A stretch of DNA of 64,000 nt from Microbacterium sp. zg-Y1090 (GTDB lineage Bacteria > Actinomycetota > Actinomycetes > Actinomycetales > Microbacteriaceae). The notes under the pieces were generated by a model. The model was not told where the DNA came from and made no database searches. It was given only the letters and a program-made list of their open reading frames with translations. The DNA lies in the NCBI RefSeq assembly GCF_030246945.1, contig NZ_CP126742.1, positions 310,001 to 374,000 of the forward strand, read 5' to 3'. The position numbers and the translations under genes were made by a program. How positions within the stretch are numbered: position 1 is the first letter of the stretch; every line of letters begins with the position of its first letter. Positions 24,631-33,273 of this stretch are shown piece by piece.

Positions 24631-25383
24631 TCAGTCCGCGACTTCGCGGGAGCGGCTGCCCCGGGGGTCGAGCACGTCGCGGATGAGCCGCAGCTCCTCC
24701 GCGTCCGGGCGGCGCGTCTCGGGTGAGCCAGCGACGTCGATGGCGAAGCCGGTGGCATCCACCACGCTCTGCGGGTCGACGCCGGGGTGGATCGAGCGCA
24801 CCTTCACGCGGCCCGCGGTGTCGTAGTCGAACACGGCGAGATTGGTGACGATCACGCCGAGGTGGTGGAACTGCAGGGATGCCTGACGGGCACGGTCGTT
24901 GCCGACGCCCGAGACCATGTCGACGGACTCCACGAAGATGCGCGCGCTGTGCCGGGAGATCCAGTAATCCACGCGGTGGTTCGCCGTGTTCCCCGGTGCG
25001 CCCCGCACGCCGATGAGCTGGCGGGTGGGCCGATCCCAGTCCCCGATGAGCGAGATGTTCTGATTGCCGAACGCGTCGAGCTGGCTGGCGCCCATCATGG
25101 ACTGGCGGCGCCCGGTGGCGAGGATGTCGAAGATGCGCCGGAACGGAGCCCAGCCCTCGACCGCCGGTGCCGAGGCGTCAGCCAGGCCGGGAGTCGGTGG
25201 TCCGCTCAGCAGGAAGGCCTCGCCATCGGTGAGCACGATGTCCGGTGCGCTGGTCAGCTTCGCCAGTCGAGCGCCGAGGGTCGGGATCACGCCGACGGCG
25301 TGGGCGAGGATCTCGCCGGAGTCGAGGTAGGTGTCTGCGCACGCCGCGATGCAGATCTCGGCGAGGGTGGCGTCGGTGGTCAT
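24631..25383 (-). CDS. ipdB: IpdB-type CoA-transferase-fold subunit, copy 1
   Basis: A 250-residue beta subunit of a class I CoA-transferase-fold protein, the same length as mycobacterial IpdB. With IpdA it forms a hydrolase that opens the last carbocycle of the steroid-derived COCHEA-CoA without using a free acceptor CoA. Visible blocks: VGVIPTLGARLAKLTSAPDIVLTDGEA, MMGASQLDAFGNQNISLIGDWDRPTRQLIGVRG and IVTNLAVFD. ATG at 25383 follows AAGGAG and overlaps the ipdA stop. It is convergent with kstR2. A second ipdB lies at 37481. Confidence 0.85.
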   Translation of the reverse strand: MTTDATLAEICIAACADTYLDSGEILAHAVGVIPTLGARLAKLTSAPDIVLTDGEAFLLSGPPTPGLADASAPAVEGWAPFRRIFDILATGRRQSMMGASQLDAFGNQNISLIGDWDRPTRQLIGVRGAPGNTANHRVDYWISRHSARIFVESVDMVSGVGNDRARQASLQFHHLGVIVTNLAVFDYDTAGRVKVRSIHPGVDPQSVVDATGFAIDVAGSPETRRPDAEELRLIRDVLDPRGSRSREVAD

Positions 25384-26249
25384 GCGTCTCCTTCGGGAGC
25401 ATGGAACTGGGCGACGGCGCGGTGGTATCCCGCCTCGTCGGTCTGGAGGAAGGTGCGATCGAAGAGCTGCCAGGCATCCGGGTCCTTGGCGCTGGTCGCA
25501 TAGTGGCGCTGGAAGGCCTCATCGCGCCCGTAATCGGGTTCGCAGGTGGTGAAGTGCGCGCCACGGGGGGCCTCGACCACGGTCGAGACGTACATGCGGC
25601 TGAACAGCAGCGTGTGGAATGAGCCCTCTGACAGCAGGTCCTCCGTGGGCACCACCTGCTCGGCCGACACGATCGTGCGCTGCGCCGCCATCGCGAACAG
25701 GTCGTCGAAGTAGGGGTCCGGGCCCAGGAACTGCGCGTTGCCGCTCTGGTCTGCCCGGTTCATGTGCACGAGCGCGACGTCGAGGGGGAGGGCGGGCATG
25801 GCCACGTACTCCGCGTCGGAGTAGGGCGAGCGCACGGTGCGCAGGTGCGGGTTCGCCGGCAGCACGTCGGAGCCGAGGCCCGCGCGGATGGGGAGGAAGT
25901 CCAGCCGCGCCGCCGCCGCGCGCAGGCCCGTGACGAACATGCCCTCGTCGTACTCCTCGATCTCCAGCAGTCCCTGCTCGCGGGCGCGGGTGAACAGCGG
26001 ATCGAGCGGGATGCTGTCGAGGGAGACGAAGCCGTAGACGAGGCGTCGGATCCGACCGGCGGCCGCGAGCAGACCGACGTCGGGGCCGCCGAATGCGACG
26101 ACGGTGAGGTCGGTGAGGTCGTCGCGGCGGAGCATCTCGCGCACGAGCGCCATCGGCTTGCGCCGTGACCCCCATCCGCCGATGCCGATCGTCATCCCGC
26201 TCTCCAGCGAGGCGACGGCCTCCTCGATACTCGACCGTTTGTCCGACAT
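25380..26249 (-). CDS. ipdA: IpdA-type CoA-transferase-fold subunit, copy 1
   Basis: A 289-residue alpha subunit, close to the 292 of mycobacterial IpdA. It has the N-terminal GIGGWGSRRKPMALVREMLR block, VAFGGPDVGLLAAAGRI, and EYDEGMFVTGLRAAA, in which Glu102 is the likely match of the catalytic Glu reported for IpdA. ATG at 26249 follows AAAGGAA; the upstream in-frame ATT-type extension would cover the operator. A TAGGTT box at 26285-26290 (minus strand) inside site 8 fits as the -10 box. Forms an operon with ipdB. Confidence 0.85.
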   Translation of the reverse strand: MSDKRSSIEEAVASLESGMTIGIGGWGSRRKPMALVREMLRRDDLTDLTVVAFGGPDVGLLAAAGRIRRLVYGFVSLDSIPLDPLFTRAREQGLLEIEEYDEGMFVTGLRAAAARLDFLPIRAGLGSDVLPANPHLRTVRSPYSDAEYVAMPALPLDVALVHMNRADQSGNAQFLGPDPYFDDLFAMAAQRTIVSAEQVVPTEDLLSEGSFHTLLFSRMYVSTVVEAPRGAHFTTCEPDYGRDEAFQRHYATSAKDPDAWQLFDRTFLQTDEAGYHRAVAQFHAPEGDA

Positions 26250-26282
26250 CCGGCTTTCCTTTCGCGACGCTGCGAAGCGCTG

Positions 26283-26302
26283 TAAACCTAGCGCTTGTTT
26301 GG
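26283..26302. promoter_or_regulatory. KstR2-type operator, site 8
   Basis: TAAACCTAGCGCTTGTTTGG. The right half is perfect; AACCTA on the left is the reverse of the TAGGTT -10 box for ipdA. Also 48 bp before the aldo/keto reductase, so both may be controlled. Confidence 0.65.
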
Positions 26303-26349
26303 GAATCACAGTAGCATGTCGGAAAGGCCCATCGTCGAGGAGGACAGCT

Positions 26350-27237
26350 GTGGGTGAACCGATCCCTGCGGAGCTTGCCCTGCGGCCTCTGGGTGATCTT
26401 CAGGTGTCCGCGATCGGCATGGGGGCGATGACGCTGACGCAGGTGCCCGATGCGGACACGGCGCGAGGCGTGCGCGCCGTGCACGCCGCACTCGACGCCG
26501 GAGTGACGCTGTTCGACACGGCCGACTCGTACGGCCCCACCGAGGAGATGGGGGTCAACGAGCGCGCGCTCATCGCCGCGCTGCGAACGCATCCGGGTGA
26601 CCTCAGCCGCGTCGTGGTGGCCACCAAAGGCGGCCACACCCGCGGGCCGAATGCCACATGGTGGATCGACGGGAGCCCCGCGCACCTCGCCCGAGCCGCC
26701 CGCGCATCGCTGCGTCGGCTCGGTCTGGACGCCCTGCCGCTGTATCAGCACCACCGGCCGGACCCGAGGGTGCCCTTTGCGGATTCGATGGGGGCGCTGC
26801 GAGCGCTCGTCGACGACGGGATCGCGCAGCGCGTCGGGGTGTCCAATGTCGACTCCGCGCAGCTGTCGGAGGCCATCGAGATCGTCGGGCCGGCTCTGGT
26901 CAGCGTGCAGAACGAACTGTCGCCGCTCGCGCCGCCGGCGGCGGATGTGCTGCGCCAGTGCGAGGCGCACGGGCTGACGCTGCTGGCCTGGGGGCCGCTG
27001 GGCGGCATGCGCGAAGCCAAGGCTCTCGGCGATCGGGCGCGCGCCATCGCCGCGGTGGCACGCGCCCGCGCCGTGTCCCCGCAGCGCATCGCGCTGGCAT
27101 GGCTGCTGCGGCTGTCTCCGGTGATCATCCCCATTCCCGGCGCGAGCCGTCCGGAGAGCATCGTCGATTCGGCCGCCGCCGCCGGCGTCGTGCTCGACGA
27201 CGACGAGATGCGCGTGCTGGGCGGTGCGGTTCAGTGA
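26350..27237 (+). CDS. Aldo/keto reductase
   Basis: A 295-residue AKR-fold NADPH oxidoreductase. The tetrad is present: Asp and Tyr in LFDTADSYGP, Lys in VATKGGH and His in YQHHRPDP. Near the C-terminus IPIPGASRPESI binds the cofactor phosphate. It would reduce a ketone or aldehyde. GTG at 26350 with GAGGAGG at proper spacing is chosen over the long upstream extension. It is divergent from ipdAB across operator site 8 and overlaps the convergent VOC gene by 7 bp. Substrate unknown. Confidence 0.85.
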   Translation: MGEPIPAELALRPLGDLQVSAIGMGAMTLTQVPDADTARGVRAVHAALDAGVTLFDTADSYGPTEEMGVNERALIAALRTHPGDLSRVVVATKGGHTRGPNATWWIDGSPAHLARAARASLRRLGLDALPLYQHHRPDPRVPFADSMGALRALVDDGIAQRVGVSNVDSAQLSEAIEIVGPALVSVQNELSPLAPPAADVLRQCEAHGLTLLAWGPLGGMREAKALGDRARAIAAVARARAVSPQRIALAWLLRLSPVIIPIPGASRPESIVDSAAAAGVVLDDDEMRVLGGAVQ

Positions 27238-27668
27238 GGTTCTTGCAGCAGCTCGACGCGCACGCTATCGGGTCCGAGCACGTACACGTAGCGGTAGCCC
27301 TCCATCGGACCCTGGGTCGCCGTCATCGTCGCGGAGAGTGGCGAGTAGCCGAGGACGGCGACGCGCGCCAGCGCGGCTTCCAGGTCGTCGACGACGATCG
27401 CCGGGTGCGCGGCAGCCACATGTGCGGTGTCGGGGTCGATGGCGCGGGCGGGGGCGTGGCGATACTCCGCCAGCTCGATGAAGACCCCGTCCTGGCCCTC
27501 CACGAACGTGAGCACCACCTCGACCCCGGGATGGCCGACCGCGGCCTCGACGGCCGGACCGCTCTTGACGAGCGGGCCGATCACGGTGCCCTCGGTCGCG
27601 GCCGCATAGAACGCGGCCGCCCGGCCGGCGTCGCTGACGGTGATCCCCACGTGATGCAGACGTGTCAT
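27231..27668 (-). CDS. VOC/glyoxalase superfamily protein (methylmalonyl-CoA epimerase-like)
   Basis: A 145-residue protein of two beta-alpha-beta-beta-beta units. The N-terminal LHHVGITVSDAGRAAAFYAA and C-terminal YRYVYVLGPDSVRVELLQ are typical of the methylmalonyl-CoA epimerase/glyoxalase group, with His and Glu metal ligands in place. Propionyl-CoA from methyl-branched ring fragments needs an epimerase downstream, which would fit, but other VOC activities are equally possible. ATG at 27668 follows GGAG next to operator site 9. Confidence 0.7.
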   Translation of the reverse strand: MTRLHHVGITVSDAGRAAAFYAAATEGTVIGPLVKSGPAVEAAVGHPGVEVVLTFVEGQDGVFIELAEYRHAPARAIDPDTAHVAAAHPAIVVDDLEAALARVAVLGYSPLSATMTATQGPMEGYRYVYVLGPDSVRVELLQEPH

Positions 27669-27674
27669 CTCACT

Positions 27675-27694
27675 CCAAACAAGTGCTTGTTAGG
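27675..27694. promoter_or_regulatory. KstR2-type operator, site 9 (best match)
   Basis: CCAAACAAGTGCTTGTTAGG is an almost perfect 20-bp palindrome and contains the published KstR2 motif AnCAAGnnCTTGnT without mismatch. It lies in the divergent gap between the VOC gene and the SDR-hexapeptide operon. Confidence 0.8.
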
Positions 27695-27715
27695 CAGTCA
27701 AACAGAGGAGCATTC

Positions 27716-28459
27716 ATGAGCGCAACGCAGATCATCGATCTCAGCGGCAAGGTCGTCGTCATCACCGGGGCCGCCGGCGGACAGGGCAGGTCGCACGCCC
27801 GTCTCCTGCACGAGGTCGGAGCGCGGCTGGTGCTCACCGACCTCGACCCCGACGCCGTCCGCGAGGCCGCAGCGGAGTTCGGCGACGACGCCGTCGGGCT
27901 GCGGCACGACGTCACGTCGCACGGCGATTGGAGCGCCGTGGTCGAAGCGGCCGCTGAGCGCTTCGGGCGCATCGATGTCCTGGTCAACAATGCGGGCTTC
28001 TGCCCGGTCGGACCGCTGGAGGAGGCGGACGAGCGCACGATCCGGCTCACGCTGGACGTCAACCTGATCGGTCCCATGCTCGGCATCCGGGCGGTGCTAC
28101 CGCTGATGAAGGCCACCGGGGGGTCGATCATCAACATCTCCTCGACGGCAGGCGTCGCCGGCTATGAGAACCGGGTGGCCTACTCGGCCTCGAAGTGGGG
28201 GCTGCGCGGAGTGTCCCGCTCGGCGGCGCGCGAGCTGGCACCCCACGGCATCCGCGTCAACACGATCTGCCCCGGGGCGGTGGACACTCCGATGATCTCG
28301 GAGGACACCCGTGAAGGCAGGGGCTTCATCTCGCGCATCCCCATCCCTCGGGCGGGGCGGCCGGAGGAGGTCTCGCGGCTGGTGGCCTTCCTCGCGGGCG
28401 ATGCCAGCAGCTACTGCACGGGGCAGGACTTCATCATCGACGGCGGCCAGGTGGCCTGA
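27716..28459 (+). CDS. SDR family oxidoreductase
   Basis: A 247-residue short-chain dehydrogenase, close to the 3-alpha(or 20-beta)-hydroxysteroid dehydrogenase-like group by its SGKVVVITGAAGGQGRSHA start. Active site STAGVAGYENRVAYSASK, end IIDGGQVA. ATG at 27716 follows GAGGAG. Its TGA shares a base with the ATG of the next gene (TGATG). A role on a hydroxy or keto group of the ring substrate is likely; the exact position is unknown. Confidence 0.85.
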   Translation: MSATQIIDLSGKVVVITGAAGGQGRSHARLLHEVGARLVLTDLDPDAVREAAAEFGDDAVGLRHDVTSHGDWSAVVEAAAERFGRIDVLVNNAGFCPVGPLEEADERTIRLTLDVNLIGPMLGIRAVLPLMKATGGSIINISSTAGVAGYENRVAYSASKWGLRGVSRSAARELAPHGIRVNTICPGAVDTPMISEDTREGRGFISRIPIPRAGRPEEVSRLVAFLAGDASSYCTGQDFIIDGGQVA

Positions 28460-29073
28460 TGCCCGTCTATGCGTTCGACGGCGTCGTGCCGGTCGTGGAT
28501 CCCACGGCCTTCGTCCACGAGACGGCGAGCCTCATCGGCGACGTCATCGTCGGGCCGGGATGCTACGTGGGTCCGTTCGCGAGCGCGCGCGGGGATTTCG
28601 GGCGCATCGTGATCGGCGATGGCTCGAACGTGCAGGATGGCTGCGTGCTCCACGCGTTCCCCGGCGTGGACGCCGTCCTCGAGCCCAACAGCCACGTCGG
28701 CCACGGCGCGACGCTGCACGGTTGCCGGATCGGGTCCTACGCGCTCATCGGCATCGGCGCCGTGGTCCTGGACGGTGCGGTGGTCGGCGAGAACGCCCTG
28801 GTGGGGGCCGGAGCGGTCGTCACGGCCGGGCAGGTGATCCCCGCCCGCAGCATGGCGCTGGGGTGCCCGGCCAAGGTGACGGGCGGCCTGGACGACGACG
28901 CGGTGGAATGGAAGCGCAACGGCGTGCGGCTGTATCAGGAGCTCGCTCGGCGCAGCCGGCTGACGCTCCATCGGGCCGACCCGCTCGCGCAGGTCGAGCC
29001 CGACCGGACCCGCGTCCAGTGGAGCGCGGATGCCGCGCACCCGCTGCACATCGCTCGCTCAGGACACCGCTAG
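28459..29073 (+). CDS. Gamma-carbonic anhydrase/PaaY-like hexapeptide protein
   Basis: A 204-residue left-handed beta-helix protein built of hexapeptide repeats (VIVGPGCYVGPFASARGDFG and following turns). The three metal-binding His are visible: one in VLHAF and two in HVGHGATLHGC. Relatives are gamma-carbonic anhydrases and PaaY, a thioesterase that rescues CoA in phenylacetate breakdown. Coupling to an SDR inside an acyl-CoA pathway makes a PaaY-like CoA-salvage role the better guess. Its 3' end overlaps the convergent acyl-CoA dehydrogenase gene by 15 bp. Confidence 0.8.
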   Translation: MPVYAFDGVVPVVDPTAFVHETASLIGDVIVGPGCYVGPFASARGDFGRIVIGDGSNVQDGCVLHAFPGVDAVLEPNSHVGHGATLHGCRIGSYALIGIGAVVLDGAVVGENALVGAGAVVTAGQVIPARSMALGCPAKVTGGLDDDAVEWKRNGVRLYQELARRSRLTLHRADPLAQVEPDRTRVQWSADAAHPLHIARSGHR

Positions 29074-30168
29074 CAGCGCGTCGGCCAGGCGGGCGCGCTG
29101 CTCCTGCGCGGTGCCGAACAGCTGACCGAGAGCGTGCGAGCGCTTGAACACCAGGTGCGCGTCGTGCTCCCAGGTGATGGCGATGCCGCCGTGCAGCTGC
29201 ACCGTCTCGGACGCGATCAGCTCGAGCGCGTCCGAGCACGTCGCCTTGGCTGTCGCGGCGAGCTCATGCCGCTGCCCGTCGCCGTCGGCGAGCGCTCGCG
29301 CGGCCGCGCGGGCCGCGGTGCGTGCCGTCTCTGCCCGCACATGCATGTCGGCCAGGCGGTGCTTGATGGCCTGGAACGAGCCGATCGGGCGGCCGAACTG
29401 CACGCGCTGCTTCGCGTACTCCACCGTCATATCCAGCGCGCGGCGCGCGGTTCCGGCCTGCACCGCCGCCACCGCGGTGAGAGCGACCGCGTGCAGCTCG
29501 TCGAGCACCGACGAGCCGCCGTGCCCGAGCGGGCGGGCGGCGGCGTCGCGCAGATGCAGCGTCGCGACGCGCAGGGTCAGGTCCATCGCGGGCGTGGCGG
29601 TGCGTGGCACGGCGGCGGCATCGAGCACCTCGAACAGCCGCGGCCCCTCGGGCGTGCGGGCGATGACGACGAGGATGCCTGCTGTCTCCCCCTCGAGCAC
29701 CAGCGGAACGTCACCGTTCAGCCGCCAGGTATCGCCGGGCGTGGCGTCGACCGACGCACTCGACGGGTTCCACCGGCCGACGGCATCGGCCCAGCCGAGC
29801 GCCGCGATGGTCGTCCCGTCGGCGATCGCCGGCAGGAGTCTCGCCGCGGCATCCTCGTCGCCGCTGAGCAGGATCGCCTGGGCGCAGATGCTCACCGAGC
29901 CGAGGAACGGCGAGGGTGCGAGGGAGTAGCCCAGCTCCTCCAGCACGAGCTGCGTCTCCTCGACGGTGTACCCGGCGCCGCCGTACTGCTCGGGGATGGC
30001 CAACGAGGCGACCCCGATCTCGCCGCACAGCAGCGTCCAGAGTTCCTCGTCGAAGCCGTGGCCGCTGTCGAGGACCCGTCGTGTCGCGGCGCTGTCCGCG
30101 CGCTGGGCAAGCACGTCCTGCAGGAGGCTGATGAGCTCCTGCTGCTCGTCGCTGAGGTGAAGTGCCAC
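29059..30168 (-). CDS. Acyl-CoA dehydrogenase, FadE32/FadE33-type
   Basis: A 369-residue flavin dehydrogenase-fold protein. N-terminal SDEQQELISLLQDVL, middle IPEQYGGAGYTVEETQLVLEELGYSLAP, C-terminal YAKQRVQFGRPIGSFQAIKHRLADMH and LHGGIAITWEHDAHLVFKR. In steroid degraders such enzymes work as alpha2-beta2 pairs of one complete and one degenerate subunit (for example FadE30 with FadE33, called IpdE1-IpdE2). This one lacks the typical GTNEIQR tail and is probably a partner subunit. GTG at 30168. Fourth gene of the operon starting at 33170, 13 bp from its neighbour. Confidence 0.8.
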   Translation of the reverse strand: MALHLSDEQQELISLLQDVLAQRADSAATRRVLDSGHGFDEELWTLLCGEIGVASLAIPEQYGGAGYTVEETQLVLEELGYSLAPSPFLGSVSICAQAILLSGDEDAAARLLPAIADGTTIAALGWADAVGRWNPSSASVDATPGDTWRLNGDVPLVLEGETAGILVVIARTPEGPRLFEVLDAAAVPRTATPAMDLTLRVATLHLRDAAARPLGHGGSSVLDELHAVALTAVAAVQAGTARRALDMTVEYAKQRVQFGRPIGSFQAIKHRLADMHVRAETARTAARAAARALADGDGQRHELAATAKATCSDALELIASETVQLHGGIAITWEHDAHLVFKRSHALGQLFGTAQEQRARLADALLAVS

Positions 30169-30181
30169 GGTGGCTCCCGGA

Positions 30182-31150
30182 TCAGATCGTGTCGGAGGAG
30201 AGGAGGGTGCGGGCGATGCGGGCCCGGTGGGCCGCGGGGGTCCCCCAGACGCCGGCGAGGGCGGGCGCGAGGCCCAGCCAGATCCGCAGATGGTGCTCCG
30301 CGGTGTAGCCGATCGCGCCGTGCACCTGCAGCGCGATGCGGGCGGCGAGGCGTGCGGCGTCGGACGCGGCCACCTTCGCGGCCGAGACCGCGCGGTCGCC
30401 GTCGCCGTCCGCTGCCTCCAGCGCGGCGTTCCACAGCAGCGGGCGTGCGAAGGTCAAGGCGACGCGCACGTCCGCCAGCTGATGCTTGAGTGCCTGGAAC
30501 TCGCCTATGGGGCGGCCGAACTGCTCGCGCAGCCCCGCGTAGGCGACCGCTTCGCGCAGCAGGCGCTCGCCGCTGCCGAGGAGGAGCGCGGCCGCGGCCA
30601 GGCTCGCCTCGTTGAGTGCGCGGTGTCGCATCCCGGCCGGGAGGTCGCGCGTCTCACCCTCGGGAGCGAGGAGGGACAGCCGGCGCGTGGGGGCGAGCGA
30701 GTCGACGCTCCGCGCGATCGTCGCGCGACGGATCGTGTCGCCATCGAGGGCGAACAGGTGCGTCGCGACGTCGGCGTCGAGCGCCGCCGGGGCGATGCCC
30801 GCCACGCTCGCGGTGCCGATGGCGCCGCCGGCGAGGTCCCGCCGCGTCTCGGGGTCGACGAGGGCGGGAAGCAGGGAGACCGACTCCAGGTACGGGCCGG
30901 GGGCTCCGTGGTACCCCAACCGCTCGAAGACGACGACGAGATCGCCGAGCGACCCCCCGAACCCGCCGTCCGCCTCGCTGACGCGCAGGCCGGTGAGTCC
31001 CATCTCCGCGAACGTGCGCCAGAGGCTCAGGCCGGCGGCGCTGTCGCCGGCCGCCCACTGCTGGGCGATGTCGGCGCCGCCGTGGTCGGTGACGATCTCA
31101 TCGATCGCCTCGCCGAAGGCGACTTGCTCGTCTGTGGGCAGGAACCGCAT
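30182..31150 (-). CDS. Acyl-CoA dehydrogenase, short FadE32/FadE33-type
   Basis: A 322-residue acyl-CoA dehydrogenase-fold protein, the length of mycobacterial FadE32 (320) and FadE33 (318). Features: RFLPTDEQVAFGEAIDEIV at the start, YAGLREQFGRPIGEFQALKHQLADV and IALQVHGAIGYTAEHHLRIWL. The short middle part suggests loss of some FAD or substrate contacts, so it likely works with a complete FadE such as the one encoded just upstream. ATG at 31150 shares a base with that gene's stop. Confidence 0.82.
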   Translation of the reverse strand: MRFLPTDEQVAFGEAIDEIVTDHGGADIAQQWAAGDSAAGLSLWRTFAEMGLTGLRVSEADGGFGGSLGDLVVVFERLGYHGAPGPYLESVSLLPALVDPETRRDLAGGAIGTASVAGIAPAALDADVATHLFALDGDTIRRATIARSVDSLAPTRRLSLLAPEGETRDLPAGMRHRALNEASLAAAALLLGSGERLLREAVAYAGLREQFGRPIGEFQALKHQLADVRVALTFARPLLWNAALEAADGDGDRAVSAAKVAASDAARLAARIALQVHGAIGYTAEHHLRIWLGLAPALAGVWGTPAAHRARIARTLLSSDTI

Positions 31151-32319
31151 CAGGCTCGCCTTCCGTCCGCGCCGCGCGGGAGTCCCAGGATGCGCTCGGC
31201 GATGATGTTGCGCTGCACCTCGTTGGTGCCCGCGTAGATGGGGCCGGCGAGGGAGAAGAGGTAGTCCTCCGCCCAGCGGCCGTCGTCCACGGCGCCTGCG
31301 CCGCGCAGTTCGGCGTCGGCGCCGAGCAGCCGCAGGGCCGACTCGTGGATCTGCAGGTCCAGCTCGGACCAGAACACCTTGTTGATGCTGCCCTCCGCGC
31401 CGACCTCGTGGCCTTGCTGCACGGCGCTGACGGTCTGCCAGGTGAACAGCCGGTAGGCCTCCGCGCCGATCCAGGCATCCACGACCGCGTCGACCTCCCG
31501 GACATCGGGCCGGGCGTCGTGCAGGTCGAGCAGGCGCTGGGCAGCCGCGAGGAACCGGCCGGGAGCGCGCAGGGACAGCCCGCGCTCGTTGCCGGCGGTG
31601 CTCATCGCGACGCGCCAGCCATCGCCGGGCGCCCCGAGGACGTCCTCATCGGGTACGAAGACGTCATCGAAGAAGATCTCGGCGAATCCCGTCGTCCCAT
31701 CCAGCTGGGCGATCGGCCGCACTGTGATGCCCTCGGCATCGAGGGGGAAGAGGTAATAGGTGAGCCCTCGGTGGCGCTGCGCCTCGGGATCGGAGCGGAA
31801 CAGGCCGAAGCCGCGGTCCGCCCACACGGCGCGCGAGCTCCAGATCTTCTGCCCGTTGAGCACCCATCCGCCGCGGGCGTCGTCGCGACGGGCGGTGCTG
31901 CGGATGGCCGCCAGATCGCTCCCCGCGCCCGGCTCGGACCAGGCCTGTGCCCAGATGAGCGATCCGTCCGTCATCGAGCGCAGGTACCGCTCCTGCTGCT
32001 GCGGGGTGCCGTGCTGGAAGAGGATGGGCGCCAGCAGGGAGATGCCGTTCTGAGCCACCCTGGTGGGTGCGCCGGCGCGGTAGTACTCCTCCTCGAAGAG
32101 CACCCACTCCACCAGGTCCGCATCCCGCCCGCCGTACTGTTCGGGCCAGGAGACGACCGACCAGCGGCCGTCGGCGAGCGTCGCCTCCCATTCCCGGTGC
32201 GCGGCGAACCCGGCCTCGGTGTCCATGGAGGGCAGGGGTGTGGCCGGAACGTTCTCCTCCAGCCACTGCCGCACCTCTGCGGCGAACTGCTGCTGCTGCG
32301 GTGTCAGATCGAGGTTCAC
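31150..32319 (-). CDS. Acyl-CoA dehydrogenase, FadE31-type
   Basis: A full-length 389-residue acyl-CoA dehydrogenase with AQAWSEPGAGSDLAAIRSTA (FAD and substrate binding), NGQKIWSSRA and the tail AGTNEVQRNIIAERILGLPR. The position before two short FadE genes copies the fadE31-32-33 order of the KstR2 regulon. Such enzymes desaturate the side chain or opened-ring acyl-CoA. GTG at 32319 overlaps the upstream TGA (GTGA) and follows AAGG. Confidence 0.85.
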   Translation of the reverse strand: MNLDLTPQQQQFAAEVRQWLEENVPATPLPSMDTEAGFAAHREWEATLADGRWSVVSWPEQYGGRDADLVEWVLFEEEYYRAGAPTRVAQNGISLLAPILFQHGTPQQQERYLRSMTDGSLIWAQAWSEPGAGSDLAAIRSTARRDDARGGWVLNGQKIWSSRAVWADRGFGLFRSDPEAQRHRGLTYYLFPLDAEGITVRPIAQLDGTTGFAEIFFDDVFVPDEDVLGAPGDGWRVAMSTAGNERGLSLRAPGRFLAAAQRLLDLHDARPDVREVDAVVDAWIGAEAYRLFTWQTVSAVQQGHEVGAEGSINKVFWSELDLQIHESALRLLGADAELRGAGAVDDGRWAEDYLFSLAGPIYAGTNEVQRNIIAERILGLPRGADGRRA

Positions 32320-33170
32320 GCCTTGGCCTCGTCTCGGATCGCCTTCACGCCGACGCCGCCGAGCGAGTCGCCGCCGACCTCCGCGTTGTGCGCGTGTGCG
32401 GCGTGATGCAGGCCGAACACCGAATCCATGCCCGCCCGCATGCCCTGCAGGTCCTCGGCCTGATTCACGGCCTTCTTCGCCAGGGCGAGACCCAGGCGCG
32501 GCATGCGCGAGATGCGCTCTGCGAGCTCGAGGGTGCGCTCCTCGAGCTCGGCGCGCGGCACGACGTGGTTGACCATTCCCAGCTCGCGGGCACGGGCCGC
32601 GGGGACGCGGTCTCCCGTGAAGAGCATCTCCTTCGCGGCGCGCGGATTCGTCACCCAGGGGTGCGCGAAGTACTCGACGCCGGGGATCCCCATCGTCACG
32701 ACCGGGTCCTGGAAGAAGGCGTCGTCCGCGGCGACGATGAAGTCGCAGGACCACGCGAGCATGAGCCCGCCGGCGATGCACGCGCCCTGCACCATCGCGA
32801 TGACCGGTTTGGGGATCTCGCGCCATCGCCGGCACATGCCGAGGTAGACCTCGGACTCACGGGCGAGGCGTCCGTCCACGCCGGGGGCTCCGACGTGATC
32901 CCACCAGATGACGGCTTTGCGTGCGAAGCTCTCGTCGATGTCGCGCTCGGGCGTGCCGATGTCGTGGCCCGCGCAGAAGTGGTCGCCGTGCCCGCCCAGT
33001 ACGATGACCGCCACAGCGGGATCGTCCACGGCGCGCACGAACGCGGCGTCCAGCGCGTAGGTGACCTTCGAGTTCTGCGCGTTGCGGTACCGGGGCCGGT
33101 TCAGCCGGATGATCGCCGTGGACCCGTGCAGCTCATAGGTGACCACCTCGGCGGTGGGATCGCTGGTCAT
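32316..33170 (-). CDS. Enoyl-CoA hydratase/isomerase family protein
   Basis: A crotonase-fold protein of 284 residues: IIRLNRPRYRNAQNS, the oxyanion segment HFCAGHDIGTPERD and VQGACIAGGLMLAWSCDFIVAADDAFFQDPV. The usual catalytic Glu pair is not both present (QDPVVTMGIPG), so it may be a special crotonase rather than a simple hydratase. ATG at 33170 follows GAGAGGAA. First gene of the operon leading to the three acyl-CoA dehydrogenases and divergent from fadE30 across operator site 10. Confidence 0.8.
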   Translation of the reverse strand: MTSDPTAEVVTYELHGSTAIIRLNRPRYRNAQNSKVTYALDAAFVRAVDDPAVAVIVLGGHGDHFCAGHDIGTPERDIDESFARKAVIWWDHVGAPGVDGRLARESEVYLGMCRRWREIPKPVIAMVQGACIAGGLMLAWSCDFIVAADDAFFQDPVVTMGIPGVEYFAHPWVTNPRAAKEMLFTGDRVPAARARELGMVNHVVPRAELEERTLELAERISRMPRLGLALAKKAVNQAEDLQGMRAGMDSVFGLHHAAHAHNAEVGGDSLGGVGVKAIRDEAKA

Positions 33171-33197
33171 GGCGTTCCTCTCTGAACTCGCAATCAA

Positions 33198-33217
33198 CCA
33201 AACAATCGCTTGGTTTA
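33198..33217. promoter_or_regulatory. KstR2-type operator, site 10
   Basis: CCAAACAATCGCTTGGTTTA, about 17 of 20 to the consensus. It lies between the divergent enoyl-CoA hydratase/fadE operon and the fadE30-ipdF-fadA6 operon; a TACTAT box follows at 33223. Confidence 0.72.
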
Positions 33218-33273
33218 GGCGATACTATACGTGAACCGGATCTCGGTGACCACGATCTCGACGAGGAGGACAG